Assembly: GCA_022825665.1 (NCBI GenBank)
Contig: JAJDWI010000004.1
Span: 16,248 to 80,247, forward strand
Source: Candidatus Poribacteria bacterium
Lineage (GTDB): Bacteria; Poribacteria; WGA-4E; WGA-3G
Length of the DNA: 64,000 nt
Reading direction: 5' to 3'
Position 1 is the stretch's first letter. Every line of letters starts with the position of its first letter. The position numbers were made by a program, and so were the translations under genes. Below, one piece after another: positions 42,400 to 52,009 of the stretch. Under the pieces are notes generated by a model. The model saw only the letters and a program-made list of their open reading frames with translations. It ran no database searches and had not been told where the DNA came from.

Positions 42400-43789
42400 A
42401 ATGTAAATGAAGATACCTTTGTGTTGTTGGGTGAACTTTGAATTTTTCATTAGTGGTGAAACCGATAACCCACAGAATTTCATTCCCACAAACAAGCATT
42501 GGAATGCGATCACGTTCAAACAGTGGCACTTTTGCATCCATCAAAAAATCTTTTATTTTTTTTGTTCCTCGCATTCCATGAGGTTGAAATCTATCTCCAT
42601 CTCGTCGATTGCGGATTGTCAACGGTGATTTTATCTTACTATAATCAAATATCGCCTCAAAAGTGCCGTCAGGAATGGACAGGACATCACCTTGCGAAGC
42701 ATCGTATATACATGCTGTTATTTCTGCATTTAATTCTGGAATTAGTGTTCTACCAGATATGTTTAACGTGTAGGCAAAGCCTTCAGTTTCAACAGGGTTT
42801 TTCTCAAAAATTAGTTGCTTATAAGCCCGCCTAAACTTTACACTGTGTGGCAACGTAAACACCGCATTTGGTTTATCGGAATTAACGATGTCAAGCATTG
42901 ATTGGTAATGTTCATAGGAATAATCACTAATTTGTCCAATTAAATCAGTGATACTATGTCTTAGTATCCGTCTTTGTAAAATAATGTGATGTTTGAGAAA
43001 TACGTCTCTATCCAATATAATACTTGTGAACTGAGTAAATGAAAGCCTACAGGAGTCATATAATGCGTAAGTTATTTCATCAAGATATTCCGATTCATCA
43101 CGTAGGATTTCAGCAGTTCTGCTTAAACCTGTTTTAATATTCGGGTTATACTCCTGTTCAAGCAATGGTATCAACTCGTGTCGAATTCGGTTCCGTAGAT
43201 AACGTTTATCCGTATTCGTTGAATCTTGTCTTGGAACAATCCCTTCTGATTTAAGATAGGCTTCAATTTCTGCGCGAGTGAACCGGACAAGCGGTCGAAT
43301 GAACTTTCCATCTCTTATAGGTTTAATACCTTGTAATCCAGTGACTCCGGAGCCGCGGATCAAGTTCATTATGACTGTTTCTGCAATATCGTCTTGTTGG
43401 TGTCCGAGTGCTATTTTGGTTGCTCCTACTTGCATACATACTGATTCGAAAAAGTCGTAACGCGCTTTGCGTCCTGCAGCTTCTACAGATAGTTTCCACT
43501 GTTCAATTAAATGTGGTAATTCAACGGAGTGTCCGGTAAAAGGCAGTTCTAAACGGATGGCATGTTCGTGGACGAAGTTTGCGTCAGAGGCAGAATCATT
43601 TCTGAGACCGTGATCTAAGTGAACGACATGCAGATGACAGTTTAGATTTGTATGTAGGGAATGCAACCCGTAAAGCAGTGCAAGGGAATCAGCACCGCCT
43701 GACACTGCAACAAGCACCGTCTCTCCATCCTCAATCATCGCGTGCTGCAAAATGAAGCGATGCATCTCTCGCAGAAAACGGGCTTTCAT
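42374..43789 (-). CDS. tilS: tRNA(Ile)-lysidine synthase
   Basis: VLVAVSGGADSLALLYGL (SGGxDS), HVVHLDHGLR, LGHQQDDIAETVIMNLIRGSG; TilS C-terminal substrate-binding domain. Confidence 0.94.
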   Translation of the reverse strand: MKARFLREMHRFILQHAMIEDGETVLVAVSGGADSLALLYGLHSLHTNLNCHLHVVHLDHGLRNDSASDANFVHEHAIRLELPFTGHSVELPHLIEQWKLSVEAAGRKARYDFFESVCMQVGATKIALGHQQDDIAETVIMNLIRGSGVTGLQGIKPIRDGKFIRPLVRFTRAEIEAYLKSEGIVPRQDSTNTDKRYLRNRIRHELIPLLEQEYNPNIKTGLSRTAEILRDESEYLDEITYALYDSCRLSFTQFTSIILDRDVFLKHHIILQRRILRHSITDLIGQISDYSYEHYQSMLDIVNSDKPNAVFTLPHSVKFRRAYKQLIFEKNPVETEGFAYTLNISGRTLIPELNAEITACIYDASQGDVLSIPDGTFEAIFDYSKIKSPLTIRNRRDGDRFQPHGMRGTKKIKDFLMDAKVPLFERDRIPMLVCGNEILWVIGFTTNEKFKVHPTTQRYLHLHYARDNINS

Positions 43790-43811
43790 GAGACAAGCCT
43801 TTAAAGAACAA

Positions 43812-43883
43812 TGCCGGTGCGGAGAGTCGAACTCCGGACAGCACGATTATGAGTCGTGTGCTCTACCACTGAGCTACACCGGC
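43812..43883 (-). tRNA. tRNA with CAU anticodon (Met elongator or Ile2)
   Basis: GCCGGTGTAGCTCAGTGGTAGAGCACACGACTCATAATCGTGCTGTCCGGAGTTCGACTCTCCGCACCGGCA folds as a cloverleaf; anticodon loop CTCATAA. Confidence 0.93.
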
Positions 43884-44042
43884 ACGTTAAATGTATTGAA
43901 TAAGTATATCACATGTCTTTCTGTAAGTCAAACAATTCTTCATTTAAGCGGAGCCATTCAGTTTTCCAATTCCTATTATTTTATTAAGCCTTCCTTTGTA
44001 GGAGCGATCTCTTATCATGAAAACCTTGGTTCAGACTCTTCT

Positions 44043-44530
44043 CTTATCCTGCAAATCCTGAAATCCTGCAAATCCTGGTTCAGACAACTAAAAACTGAAA
44101 ACTACCCCAAACATACATGAAACATATTGTTCCAACTCCCACAACCCCTTCACACCCTTCCCACCACCTGTTATACTACTACCACTATGAAAAACAGAAA
44201 CCGCTTACACCTCACATTCACAACAAAAACCGACACCCGTCACCCCAAAATATCCACCAAAAAACCGACCAAAATCAAGCAAATAAAAAACGAACCAAAA
44301 ATGAAATTCTCAGAATTTCCAAAAACCCCTATAAACCCAGTTCCAGACTGGCATAACCCCAAATATCAAAACGAACCAAAAACCGAAAAATAGCCGTTTT
44401 TGGTTCGTTTTTAGAAGGAGCAAAAACCGATGTATTTACAAGAAAAGCACAAGCAATTCGCTGTCAAATCTTACGCAAAATTCACGACAAACAATCAAGT
44501 CGCGCAAGCATTCATAGAGAAATTCCCATG
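44043..44530 (+). repeat. Interspersed repeat family, copy B
   Basis: CTTATCCTGCAAATCCTGAAATCCTG..GGTTCAGACAA block, ATACATGAAACATATTGTTCC, K-rich mini-ORF, hairpin AACGAACCAAAAA/TTTTTGGTTCGTT (44370-44409), then SD and MYLQEKHKQFAVKSYAKFTTNNQVAQAFIEKFP fragment. Confidence 0.6.
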
Positions 44531-44720
44531 TAGGAGCGTTGTTTCCCTGTCCATATTACCTCACCCATCTTATCCGTATCTTCCATTTATTCGGACAGAG
44601 AAACCCCTCCCTATGATTGTAATGTGCTGTAGAATCAATCCCTTCTGCGCCTTTCGCGTACTCCGAGATTCAGACAGAAAAATCGACAATTGAATGGCTC
44701 TGTATGACTACTAAAAAAAG

Positions 44721-44749
44721 TTGACATCAGTAACTATACTGTCTATAAT
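44721..44749 (+). promoter_or_regulatory. Consensus sigma70 promoter
   Basis: TTGACA-N17-TATAAT, perfect hexamers and spacing, upstream of the 44812 CDS. Confidence 0.8.
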
Positions 44750-44811
44750 ACATTAGGTATTATCAAAACTATAGGGATGCCGTCCCTTTCTATATTAAAT
44801 AAGTAATAAAC

Positions 44812-45954
44812 ATGAAACAAATAGCAATCTTATTATTAATTACGGTTATATGTGGTATTCAACCACTGTATGCACAAACGCCAGAATCTCCTCCTACACT
44901 CCCAGAAGAAGATAAATCAGTTGAGGATAATAGCCAAATTACCGAACCTGTTTCGCAATCAACACAAGAACAACAATCCACAACACAAGTAGATCAATCC
45001 TCAGAAGACGAAAAACAAGATATCGAAAATAATCCACTACCTCCACCAGAAGAAATACCTACAGACAGCGACGAACAGGATATGATATCTACGATTAAGG
45101 AAATAGAAGAACCACCTGATACACCTGATCCAGCATTACCAAAGTGGAGAGGAGAACGACGGTTTTTCAAAATTGTCAACGATTACTTGTTAGAAGCGGA
45201 TGAAGTTCTGACAACGCTTGTTCTACTTGCCGGAAACGCATCTATACAGGGAACAGTAACAGGGAATGTCTTAGTAATTGGTGGAGATGTTGACATTGCA
45301 CCGGGTGCTGAAATCAAAGGAATGCTCCAAGTGATCGGTGGACAGATATATGGTAACCTTGAATCTGTAGAGCATTTTAACGTAAGTAATGGATGGAGAA
45401 TCGCACCAGCTGCAGCACAACTGTTGATGCATCCGCATACCATCTGGGATATAAAGAAACACAGAAATTTTCGACTAACCGCAATGAAGTTTGGGATTTT
45501 GCTGTTGACATATCTTTTAATCGCTATTGCATTTCCAAGACCAATAAATGCCATCAGTGCTATGTTAACAAACAGACCAATCGGTAGCATCCTTTTTGGC
45601 TTACTCATGTTTGTTGTGGTTCCTGTAGTATCGTGGGTTCTAATTCTTTCCATTGTAGGGTTCCCTTTCCTACTATTAGGCATTTTCCTTTTAGTGCCGC
45701 TCGCGTTATGTGGTAAAACTGCCATCTTTTATACACTTGGAAGCACACTACTTGCCGGACGATTAAGACCTCTCGCGGTGATTTTTGGCTTTATCCCTTA
45801 TTTTATGGCAACTGAGATCCCACATGTGGATTGGGTGACGTTTCTCGTTTTTAATGGTGTTGGCATAGGAATATGTATACTGTCAACCTTAAAAGCAATG
45901 TCATCACCAAGCCAAACTAAAAACGTTCACTGGTCTGAAAGGATAGGTCAATAA
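44812..45954 (+). CDS. Bactofilin-like/polymer-forming repeat membrane protein
   Basis: Signal peptide, P/E/S-rich linker, LLAGNASIQGTVTGNVLVIGGDVDIAPGAEIKGMLQVIGGQIYG, then TM helices. Confidence 0.65.
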   Translation: MKQIAILLLITVICGIQPLYAQTPESPPTLPEEDKSVEDNSQITEPVSQSTQEQQSTTQVDQSSEDEKQDIENNPLPPPEEIPTDSDEQDMISTIKEIEEPPDTPDPALPKWRGERRFFKIVNDYLLEADEVLTTLVLLAGNASIQGTVTGNVLVIGGDVDIAPGAEIKGMLQVIGGQIYGNLESVEHFNVSNGWRIAPAAAQLLMHPHTIWDIKKHRNFRLTAMKFGILLLTYLLIAIAFPRPINAISAMLTNRPIGSILFGLLMFVVVPVVSWVLILSIVGFPFLLLGIFLLVPLALCGKTAIFYTLGSTLLAGRLRPLAVIFGFIPYFMATEIPHVDWVTFLVFNGVGIGICILSTLKAMSSPSQTKNVHWSERIGQ

Positions 45955-46955
45955 TGGTCCTTGAATCTCCCATTTATCTCAGTCTGTATATCTTGTTGCC
46001 GTTATTGGTACTATATCTTTGGTGGCAAAAAAAACAAGGCACCTTACCTGTAATCCGTTTTTCTGAACTTGAAGGAGTTCGCCAAATACCACAGACATTA
46101 GCCATCAAACTACTTCCATCACTTAAAATACTTAGGTTTGTTATAATTGCACTTCTTATTTTCGCACTTGCCAGACCACAACTCTCCCAAAGTCAAGAAA
46201 GGCGTTACGCTGAAGGTATTAATATCTTCTTAGCACTTGACATATCTGATAGTATGCGAGCAGAGGATTTCAATGATACCAACCGTCTCCAAACTGCAAA
46301 GTCGGTTATACGTGATTTTCTCAGATTTCGTGAAAGTGATCGAATCGGGTTAATCGTATTTTCTGGTGAGAGTTTTACGCTATGTCCACTTACGCTGGAC
46401 TATTCAGTATTATCCGATTTACTTGATGATGTAGAAGTTGAAATGGGAGGACAGCTGCAAGATGGCACTGCTATCGGTGATGCGATCGCAATGGCGACAC
46501 ATCGATTGCGTACATCAGAAGCAAAAACCAAGATTGTGATTCTCTTGACAGATGGCGAAAACAACGCAGGAACGATTGAACCTGGAACAGCAGCAGCATT
46601 AGCACAATCCTTCGATATTCGGGTTTACACTATCGGTATGGGTAAAGAAGGAGGGACGCGAATTCCGTACGAAGATACCACATTTGGTAAACGATACACA
46701 GATGTCATAACCTATCTTGATGAAGTGACGCTTAAAATGATCGCTAACACCACTGGTGGACGTTATTTCCGTGCTACTGACATGCAGTCGCTGAAACATG
46801 TCTATGCTGAGATTGACAAACTTGAAAAGACCAAGTTTAAGGTCGTAAACTATACGGTTCGACAAGAGTTAGTGGGATATTTCCTAATACCTGCGGCACT
46901 TCTGTTAGGACTTGAAATACTATTGAGCAACACGGTTCTACGAAAAATACCATAA
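45954..46955 (+). CDS. VWA domain-containing (BatA/BatB-like) membrane protein
   Basis: INIFLALDISDSMRAEDF (MIDAS DxSxS), VILLTDGENNAG; flanking TM helices. Confidence 0.9.
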   Translation: MVLESPIYLSLYILLPLLVLYLWWQKKQGTLPVIRFSELEGVRQIPQTLAIKLLPSLKILRFVIIALLIFALARPQLSQSQERRYAEGINIFLALDISDSMRAEDFNDTNRLQTAKSVIRDFLRFRESDRIGLIVFSGESFTLCPLTLDYSVLSDLLDDVEVEMGGQLQDGTAIGDAIAMATHRLRTSEAKTKIVILLTDGENNAGTIEPGTAAALAQSFDIRVYTIGMGKEGGTRIPYEDTTFGKRYTDVITYLDEVTLKMIANTTGGRYFRATDMQSLKHVYAEIDKLEKTKFKVVNYTVRQELVGYFLIPAALLLGLEILLSNTVLRKIP

Positions 46956-46993
46956 ATATCCAAATATTTACATTCATTTTTTAGGAGATTCTA

Positions 46994-47755
46994 ATGAAAA
47001 ATATCATTGCATGTAACTTAGGAAGTTATAGACAGTTTGGGGCAAATGCTTATACACACTTAGCAGAAATCGGTCTGACTAACGTTGAGATTCGTGTTCC
47101 TGCTGCTGATGGCGTTGATGCATTACAAACGGAATTAAAGGCACACGGACTCACTGCTACCAGTCTACTCGGTGGATGTGATGTTCAGTCTGAGACAGTT
47201 GTTGAGGATTTTCAATCGACGTTAGACATTGCAAATGAAATGGGTGTCAAGGTTATTTTTGTTAGCGTTCACTCAGGGGAGACTGACAAAAAAGTTGTCT
47301 ATGAACGCCTACGTGCTATCGGTGAAAACGCCGAACCGTTGGGAGTAAAAGTGTGTTTAGAAACGCATCCTGATATGGCACACAACGGTGACATCGCACT
47401 TGAGACGATAAAAGGAGTTAACCATCCGAATATCTGCATCAACTTTGATACTGGTAACGTCTATTATTATAACCACGATGTAGATGCTGTCACAGAAGTC
47501 AAAAAGATTATCAAGCATGTTGGTGCTGTCCATCTCAAAGATACAAACGGTGGATATAGGACATGGCATTTTCCAACCCTCGGAGAAGGCGTTGTTGATT
47601 ACAAAGCAGTTTTCCAGACATTGAACGATGCAGATTTCTACGGTCCATTCACAATGGAATTGGAAGGTATTGAGGGTGAAAACTTAGATGAAGCAGGTGT
47701 AAAAGCACGCGTCGCAGATTCACTGCAGCACCTGAAAGACATCGGAGTCATCTAA
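46994..47755 (+). CDS. Sugar phosphate isomerase/epimerase (TIM barrel)
   Basis: CLETHPDMAHNGDIALETIKGVNHPNICINFDTGNVYYY...GAVHLKDTNGGYRTWHFPTLGEG. Confidence 0.88.
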   Translation: MKNIIACNLGSYRQFGANAYTHLAEIGLTNVEIRVPAADGVDALQTELKAHGLTATSLLGGCDVQSETVVEDFQSTLDIANEMGVKVIFVSVHSGETDKKVVYERLRAIGENAEPLGVKVCLETHPDMAHNGDIALETIKGVNHPNICINFDTGNVYYYNHDVDAVTEVKKIIKHVGAVHLKDTNGGYRTWHFPTLGEGVVDYKAVFQTLNDADFYGPFTMELEGIEGENLDEAGVKARVADSLQHLKDIGVI

Positions 47756-48114
47756 TGGATACGAACCTCTGTGTAATTCGACTCAGTAATGGGGAACGGA
47801 TGAGCGATGCACTCGGAAGTACCTTGGATACGCCAGATATGACAACGATTGGACCTTTTGCAGTATCTAAAGAAAGTCCTACTGAACTCCATTTTCATGA
47901 TTTTGATGAATACTGGTATTTCACAGAAGGCACTACAACGGTAACACTCCGCACCGCTGACGGTCAATCCGAATCATATCGTATTGGTCCAGGAGATTTA
48001 GTGGTAACTCCCAAGGGTGTGGAGCATGGACATGTCCCAGACGATGTTGTTAAAGGCGTGCAGTGGGTGAGTGTAATACATCCTGATGCACGCCGTGGGC
48101 ATTTACAACGATAG
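47755..48114 (+). CDS. Cupin domain protein
   Basis: ELHFHDFDEYWYFTEGTTTVTLRTADG...GPGDLVVTPKGVEHGH. Confidence 0.85.
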   Translation: MDTNLCVIRLSNGERMSDALGSTLDTPDMTTIGPFAVSKESPTELHFHDFDEYWYFTEGTTTVTLRTADGQSESYRIGPGDLVVTPKGVEHGHVPDDVVKGVQWVSVIHPDARRGHLQR

Positions 48115-48124
48115 AAGAACAATT

Positions 48125-49027
48125 ATGTCAACTCAATTAACTCCATTGCAGAAACGTAGATTAGGACGAACCGAATTACAAGTCACAAGTCTTAGTCTCG
48201 GTGGGGCGCGTATTGGTGGTAGTAATGTCACTGATGATGAAGCAGTAGGAACGGTGCGTCGCGCCATTACATTAGGTATCAATTACCTTGATACGTCACC
48301 GCTCTACGGTGAAAGTGAAAGTCGTATTGGACTCGCCCTTGCTGATGGATGGCGAGAAAAGATATATCTCGCTACAAAAACTGGAACACATCCGAAATGG
48401 CGTGGTGATTATAGTGCCGCTGGCACGCGGCGAAGCGTAGAAAATAGTCTACGACTGCTAGGTACTGACTATCTTGATGTTTGCTTAGTGCATGACCCTT
48501 CAAATATGGATCCAGTTGTTACCAAAGGCGGGGCATTGGATGAACTCCAACGGATGCGTGAAGAGGGATTGGTAAAGTTCATCGGTCTCGGTGTGAGAGA
48601 GCACGAATTCCATAAGATTGCTATAGAGACGGGTATTGTAGATGTAATTCTCACCTATCTGGACTACACGCTTCTGAGCCAAACAGCGAATGAATGGTTG
48701 TTATCCTTTGCCTCGGAAAATGACATCGGTGTAATCAACGGGAGTCCAATCGCAGCGGGATTGCTTTCTGGAGTTGAACCGAATGTTAAGGAAAGACCTC
48801 CTGAAGGTGAAAAAGCATACAAGCTTTGGCAATGGGCAGTTGACAATAATCTAAACCTGCTGAATCTCGCTATCCAATTCTGCCTTCGTCAACCGTTAAT
48901 TGCAACGAACTTGACAGGATCTAAGAATGCGACAGAAGTAGAACAAAATTTCGCTGCCGCCACTACACCTGTTTCCGAAGATGTTTGGAAACAACTACAA
49001 ACACTTCGTAGGAGAATAATTGAATGA
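48125..49027 (+). CDS. Aldo/keto reductase
   Basis: RRLGRTELQVTSLSLGGARIGG...GINYLDTSPLYGESESRIGLAL...DVCLVHDP; ATG 48125. Confidence 0.9.
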   Translation: MSTQLTPLQKRRLGRTELQVTSLSLGGARIGGSNVTDDEAVGTVRRAITLGINYLDTSPLYGESESRIGLALADGWREKIYLATKTGTHPKWRGDYSAAGTRRSVENSLRLLGTDYLDVCLVHDPSNMDPVVTKGGALDELQRMREEGLVKFIGLGVREHEFHKIAIETGIVDVILTYLDYTLLSQTANEWLLSFASENDIGVINGSPIAAGLLSGVEPNVKERPPEGEKAYKLWQWAVDNNLNLLNLAIQFCLRQPLIATNLTGSKNATEVEQNFAAATTPVSEDVWKQLQTLRRRIIE

Positions 49028-49773
49028 AATTTGAGGGACGGGTTGCTTTGGTAACCGGAGCCAGTCGAGGAATTGGCAAAGAAACTGCTCTCAAACTTGC
49101 CAGTGAAGGCGCAACCGTTGCTGTTCACTACTCCCAATCTGCTGCTAAAGCAGAAGCAGTCTGCGATCAAATCAACGCCTTAGGACAGAAATCAATAACT
49201 GTCCAAGCGGACATCTCCGATAGAGAAGCAGTGAACAGAATGGTGGAAAATATCACCAAAGAACTCGGAACAATTGAACTATTAGTGAACAATGCCGGGG
49301 ATGTCGGTGATATGGTGTTTGATGAACTTACCCCTGAACATTGGGATAAGATTGTTGCGATTAACCTAACCGGTCCTTTCAACGTGCTATGGGCAGTTAA
49401 ACCCGGAATGATTAAACAACAGTTTGGTCGTATCGTCAATGTATCGTCAATTGCTGCGTTAGCAGTGCGTCCGAACCAGCTACCCTACGCAGCAGCAAAA
49501 GCAGGAGTAATTTCCTTGACAAAATCGTGTTGTGGACCGCTTGCACAGCACAACATCCGAATCAATTCAGTAGCACCAGGAGCAATCGCAACAGATATGT
49601 TAAGTGAGGTGTCTGAAGAGATGGTCGAACAGCTCCGTTCTACAACACCACTTGGCAGACTTGGTGAACCAGAAGAGATGGCAAACGTGATTGCTTTTCT
49701 TTTGAGTGAGGAGGCAAGTTATATGACAGGTGCAACTGTGATTGCCAGTGGAGGTAGAATTCTCATTCCGTAA
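49024..49773 (+). CDS. SDR family oxidoreductase (FabG-like)
   Basis: ALVTGASRGIGKETA, NNAGDVGD, YAAAKAGVISLTKS. Confidence 0.93.
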   Translation: MKFEGRVALVTGASRGIGKETALKLASEGATVAVHYSQSAAKAEAVCDQINALGQKSITVQADISDREAVNRMVENITKELGTIELLVNNAGDVGDMVFDELTPEHWDKIVAINLTGPFNVLWAVKPGMIKQQFGRIVNVSSIAALAVRPNQLPYAAAKAGVISLTKSCCGPLAQHNIRINSVAPGAIATDMLSEVSEEMVEQLRSTTPLGRLGEPEEMANVIAFLLSEEASYMTGATVIASGGRILIP

Positions 49774-51028
49774 ACGCGAGTTCTGTGTTCCCAATTTCAA
49801 GATCAAACGCTATATAGGTATGTTTCCCTTCAATAAGAAACGTATCACTCTGAAATTCGCTACGCGAACGAACCTGACGCAGGTCCCATTCATTGATTTG
49901 GACACGACGTAGCGGTGCATCAATAGCTAAGGTAAAGTTTGCTGTTGGAAATTGTGTATCAAGTTTGATCTGCTGATGTTCATGGGTTACCGTAATATCT
50001 GTGAATTCACGTGCCATCCAATAGTGTCCGATTTCGGAGGTTTTCATCCAGAGTGTTTTTGTATTGTCCGGGTCGTAATTATCCAACCGTTCTTTGACAG
50101 TTTTCAGCACATCAAATCCAAGTTTGTCTCCATTGAAATAGAAACCAGGCCAATGTCCGACGAGAACACACGGAAGTTCCTTTTCAAGGATAGGTGGTAA
50201 ACGTCCACCTTGTAGATCCTCAGTAATAAAACGGTCAGCATTTCCCAAATCATATCCGGTCCATCCACCAAACCAGTCACCTGCACATGAAACTATACTC
50301 GCAATAGCGATCCCATTCTCTTTATCAGCATGCCAGATAGGCACATCTGGAAGTTCATCATGTTTAAGCCAAAGAAAATAGAACGGACGTGAGTCGTTGT
50401 TAACCTCTTGTGATGCAGTTAACACCGCTTTTGCGTACGCAGCCTCTTGCCGTTTTCCGAAAGCACCAGGGCTGGTTACACCTTCACACGGAATACCGAC
50501 GTTGTTAAGCATATTCATCGCAGTAATAATATAATCTGTCAGTCTATCATCAACAGGAGGGTTAACCCATTCTACTTGTTCCCATGCATCGGTAAGTGTT
50601 AATGTATCCAACTCAGCGACAGCGGTATGGGTCAACATCTCTGGTGTTAAATCAAAGTTTGGCCAAATGATTTCTCGATAAATGCGCAGCCACGATTGAT
50701 ATTCGTGTGTCGGAAAATCAGGAAATCCCTCATCAACGCGTCCAATTCCCGCAGGATACGGAATAAGACTAAATTTTCCCTTAACACCATTTTCCCAGCA
50801 CCATTCTGCCCACTCCCAAGCAAAATCTGCAGGTATCATATTAGGCATGTTTTTGTGTTGTGCTGCATCCCCTTCCCAACGGTCGGGCGGAACATTGGGT
50901 TGGTGTTTTGCTTTCCACGCATGTCTTTGTTGAATCCAATAGTAGGTGAGGTTAATCACAGGACACGAATCATCTACAATAAGCGACAGTGGTGTTCTAA
51001 GGAGAGGGTTGCAGATAGTAACGTTCAT
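49763..51028 (-). CDS. Conserved hypothetical, polysaccharide deacetylase/glycosidase-like barrel
   Basis: 421-aa ORF, convergent with the SDR gene; LSLIVDDSCPVINLTYYW and KGKFSLIPYPAGIGR; family assignment weak. Confidence 0.5.
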   Translation of the reverse strand: MNVTICNPLLRTPLSLIVDDSCPVINLTYYWIQQRHAWKAKHQPNVPPDRWEGDAAQHKNMPNMIPADFAWEWAEWCWENGVKGKFSLIPYPAGIGRVDEGFPDFPTHEYQSWLRIYREIIWPNFDLTPEMLTHTAVAELDTLTLTDAWEQVEWVNPPVDDRLTDYIITAMNMLNNVGIPCEGVTSPGAFGKRQEAAYAKAVLTASQEVNNDSRPFYFLWLKHDELPDVPIWHADKENGIAIASIVSCAGDWFGGWTGYDLGNADRFITEDLQGGRLPPILEKELPCVLVGHWPGFYFNGDKLGFDVLKTVKERLDNYDPDNTKTLWMKTSEIGHYWMAREFTDITVTHEHQQIKLDTQFPTANFTLAIDAPLRRVQINEWDLRQVRSRSEFQSDTFLIEGKHTYIAFDLEIGNTELAFTE

Positions 51029-51039
51029 ATAATCGCGAT

Positions 51040-51828
51040 TTATGATCTAGTTTCTTCTTCAATCTGTTGTATACAACTTTTGATGTATGGCAAGTCGTCT
51101 ACCCACAGCCCTTGGATATTATTCTTCAATGTCCATGAAACATGTTGCATTGTATGAATATAACCAGCTTCTACAACAATCCCATTGGCATGGAGTTTCT
51201 CAATCTGTCGCGAGACCGATTGTGTAATAGCATTATATATTCTAAAATGATTTATTTTGTCCCATCCCAGGATGATTCGGTTGGCATCAACCTCTGAAGC
51301 TGCCTTGAGATAGTTTGCCAACGGATTAATCAAAATTGCACTCGTCCGCAATTTTGGCTCAAGACGTTTTGCATCAACAAGCAATTGTTTCCGATGGTAA
51401 AAGGTAAGAATACTGACAAGGTGAACAGTATCAAAGTGTCGTACTCGTTCTATGATGATAGGAAGGATTTCTGGTGTGTCTGTTTTCGGTTCAACAAAAC
51501 ACGGTATCTGGTTTTCACTGGCAAATCTGAGGGCATCATCAAGATGTGCTACGGGTTCATCTGATCCTTTCACCTTTAACTCTTGCACTTCATTCCAGCT
51601 TAATTCACTGAGAGAAGTTGAACAACCAGTAACCTCGCGTATATCATACTGGTTGAAATCGACGTGTATGAGGACAGGTTGCTTATCTTGTGTTAGGCAG
51701 ACATCAATTTCAAATCCATCAGCACCGTCAGTAAGTGCCTGTTTAAAGGAAGTAAGCGTGTTTTCTGGCGCGCGCGCCATGCCACCGCGATGGGCAAAGA
51801 GTTGAATGTTCATATATGATTTGCTCAA
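51040..51828 (-). CDS. Glycerophosphodiester phosphodiesterase
   Basis: LFAHRGGMARAPENTLTSFKQALTDGADGFEIDVCLTQDKQPVLIHV. Confidence 0.92.
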   Translation of the reverse strand: MSKSYMNIQLFAHRGGMARAPENTLTSFKQALTDGADGFEIDVCLTQDKQPVLIHVDFNQYDIREVTGCSTSLSELSWNEVQELKVKGSDEPVAHLDDALRFASENQIPCFVEPKTDTPEILPIIIERVRHFDTVHLVSILTFYHRKQLLVDAKRLEPKLRTSAILINPLANYLKAASEVDANRIILGWDKINHFRIYNAITQSVSRQIEKLHANGIVVEAGYIHTMQHVSWTLKNNIQGLWVDDLPYIKSCIQQIEEETRS

Positions 51829-51978
51829 CTAATTTCTGAGGGGTGTTCTCCCAAACTTAACGCGGTATTCTTGAACTTCTTCTTCTGAGAAAATGGGTTT
51901 GTCCTGCGATATGAATAAACCCAATTCAGCCATAATTTGCCTTACTGGTTTTCCCCAACGTTCGGATAATACATTCAT
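51829..51978 (-). CDS. Small conserved-looking ORF, possibly 5'-truncated by the IS630 element
   Basis: MNVLSERWGKPVRQIMAELGLFISQDKPIFSEEEVQEYRVKFGRTPLRN; the same frame stays open upstream (GVHYKRIEG-) to the IS boundary. Confidence 0.4.
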   Translation of the reverse strand: MNVLSERWGKPVRQIMAELGLFISQDKPIFSEEEVQEYRVKFGRTPLRN

Positions 51979-52009
51979 TCCTTCAATACGTTTATAGTGG
52001 ACTCCATAA

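Noticed and set aside
44430-44693. Complete 87-aa gene MYLQEKHKQFAVK...
   Set aside because: Only the first about 33 residues look like a real protein; the rest translates intergenic repeat sequence, so it is a truncated fragment.
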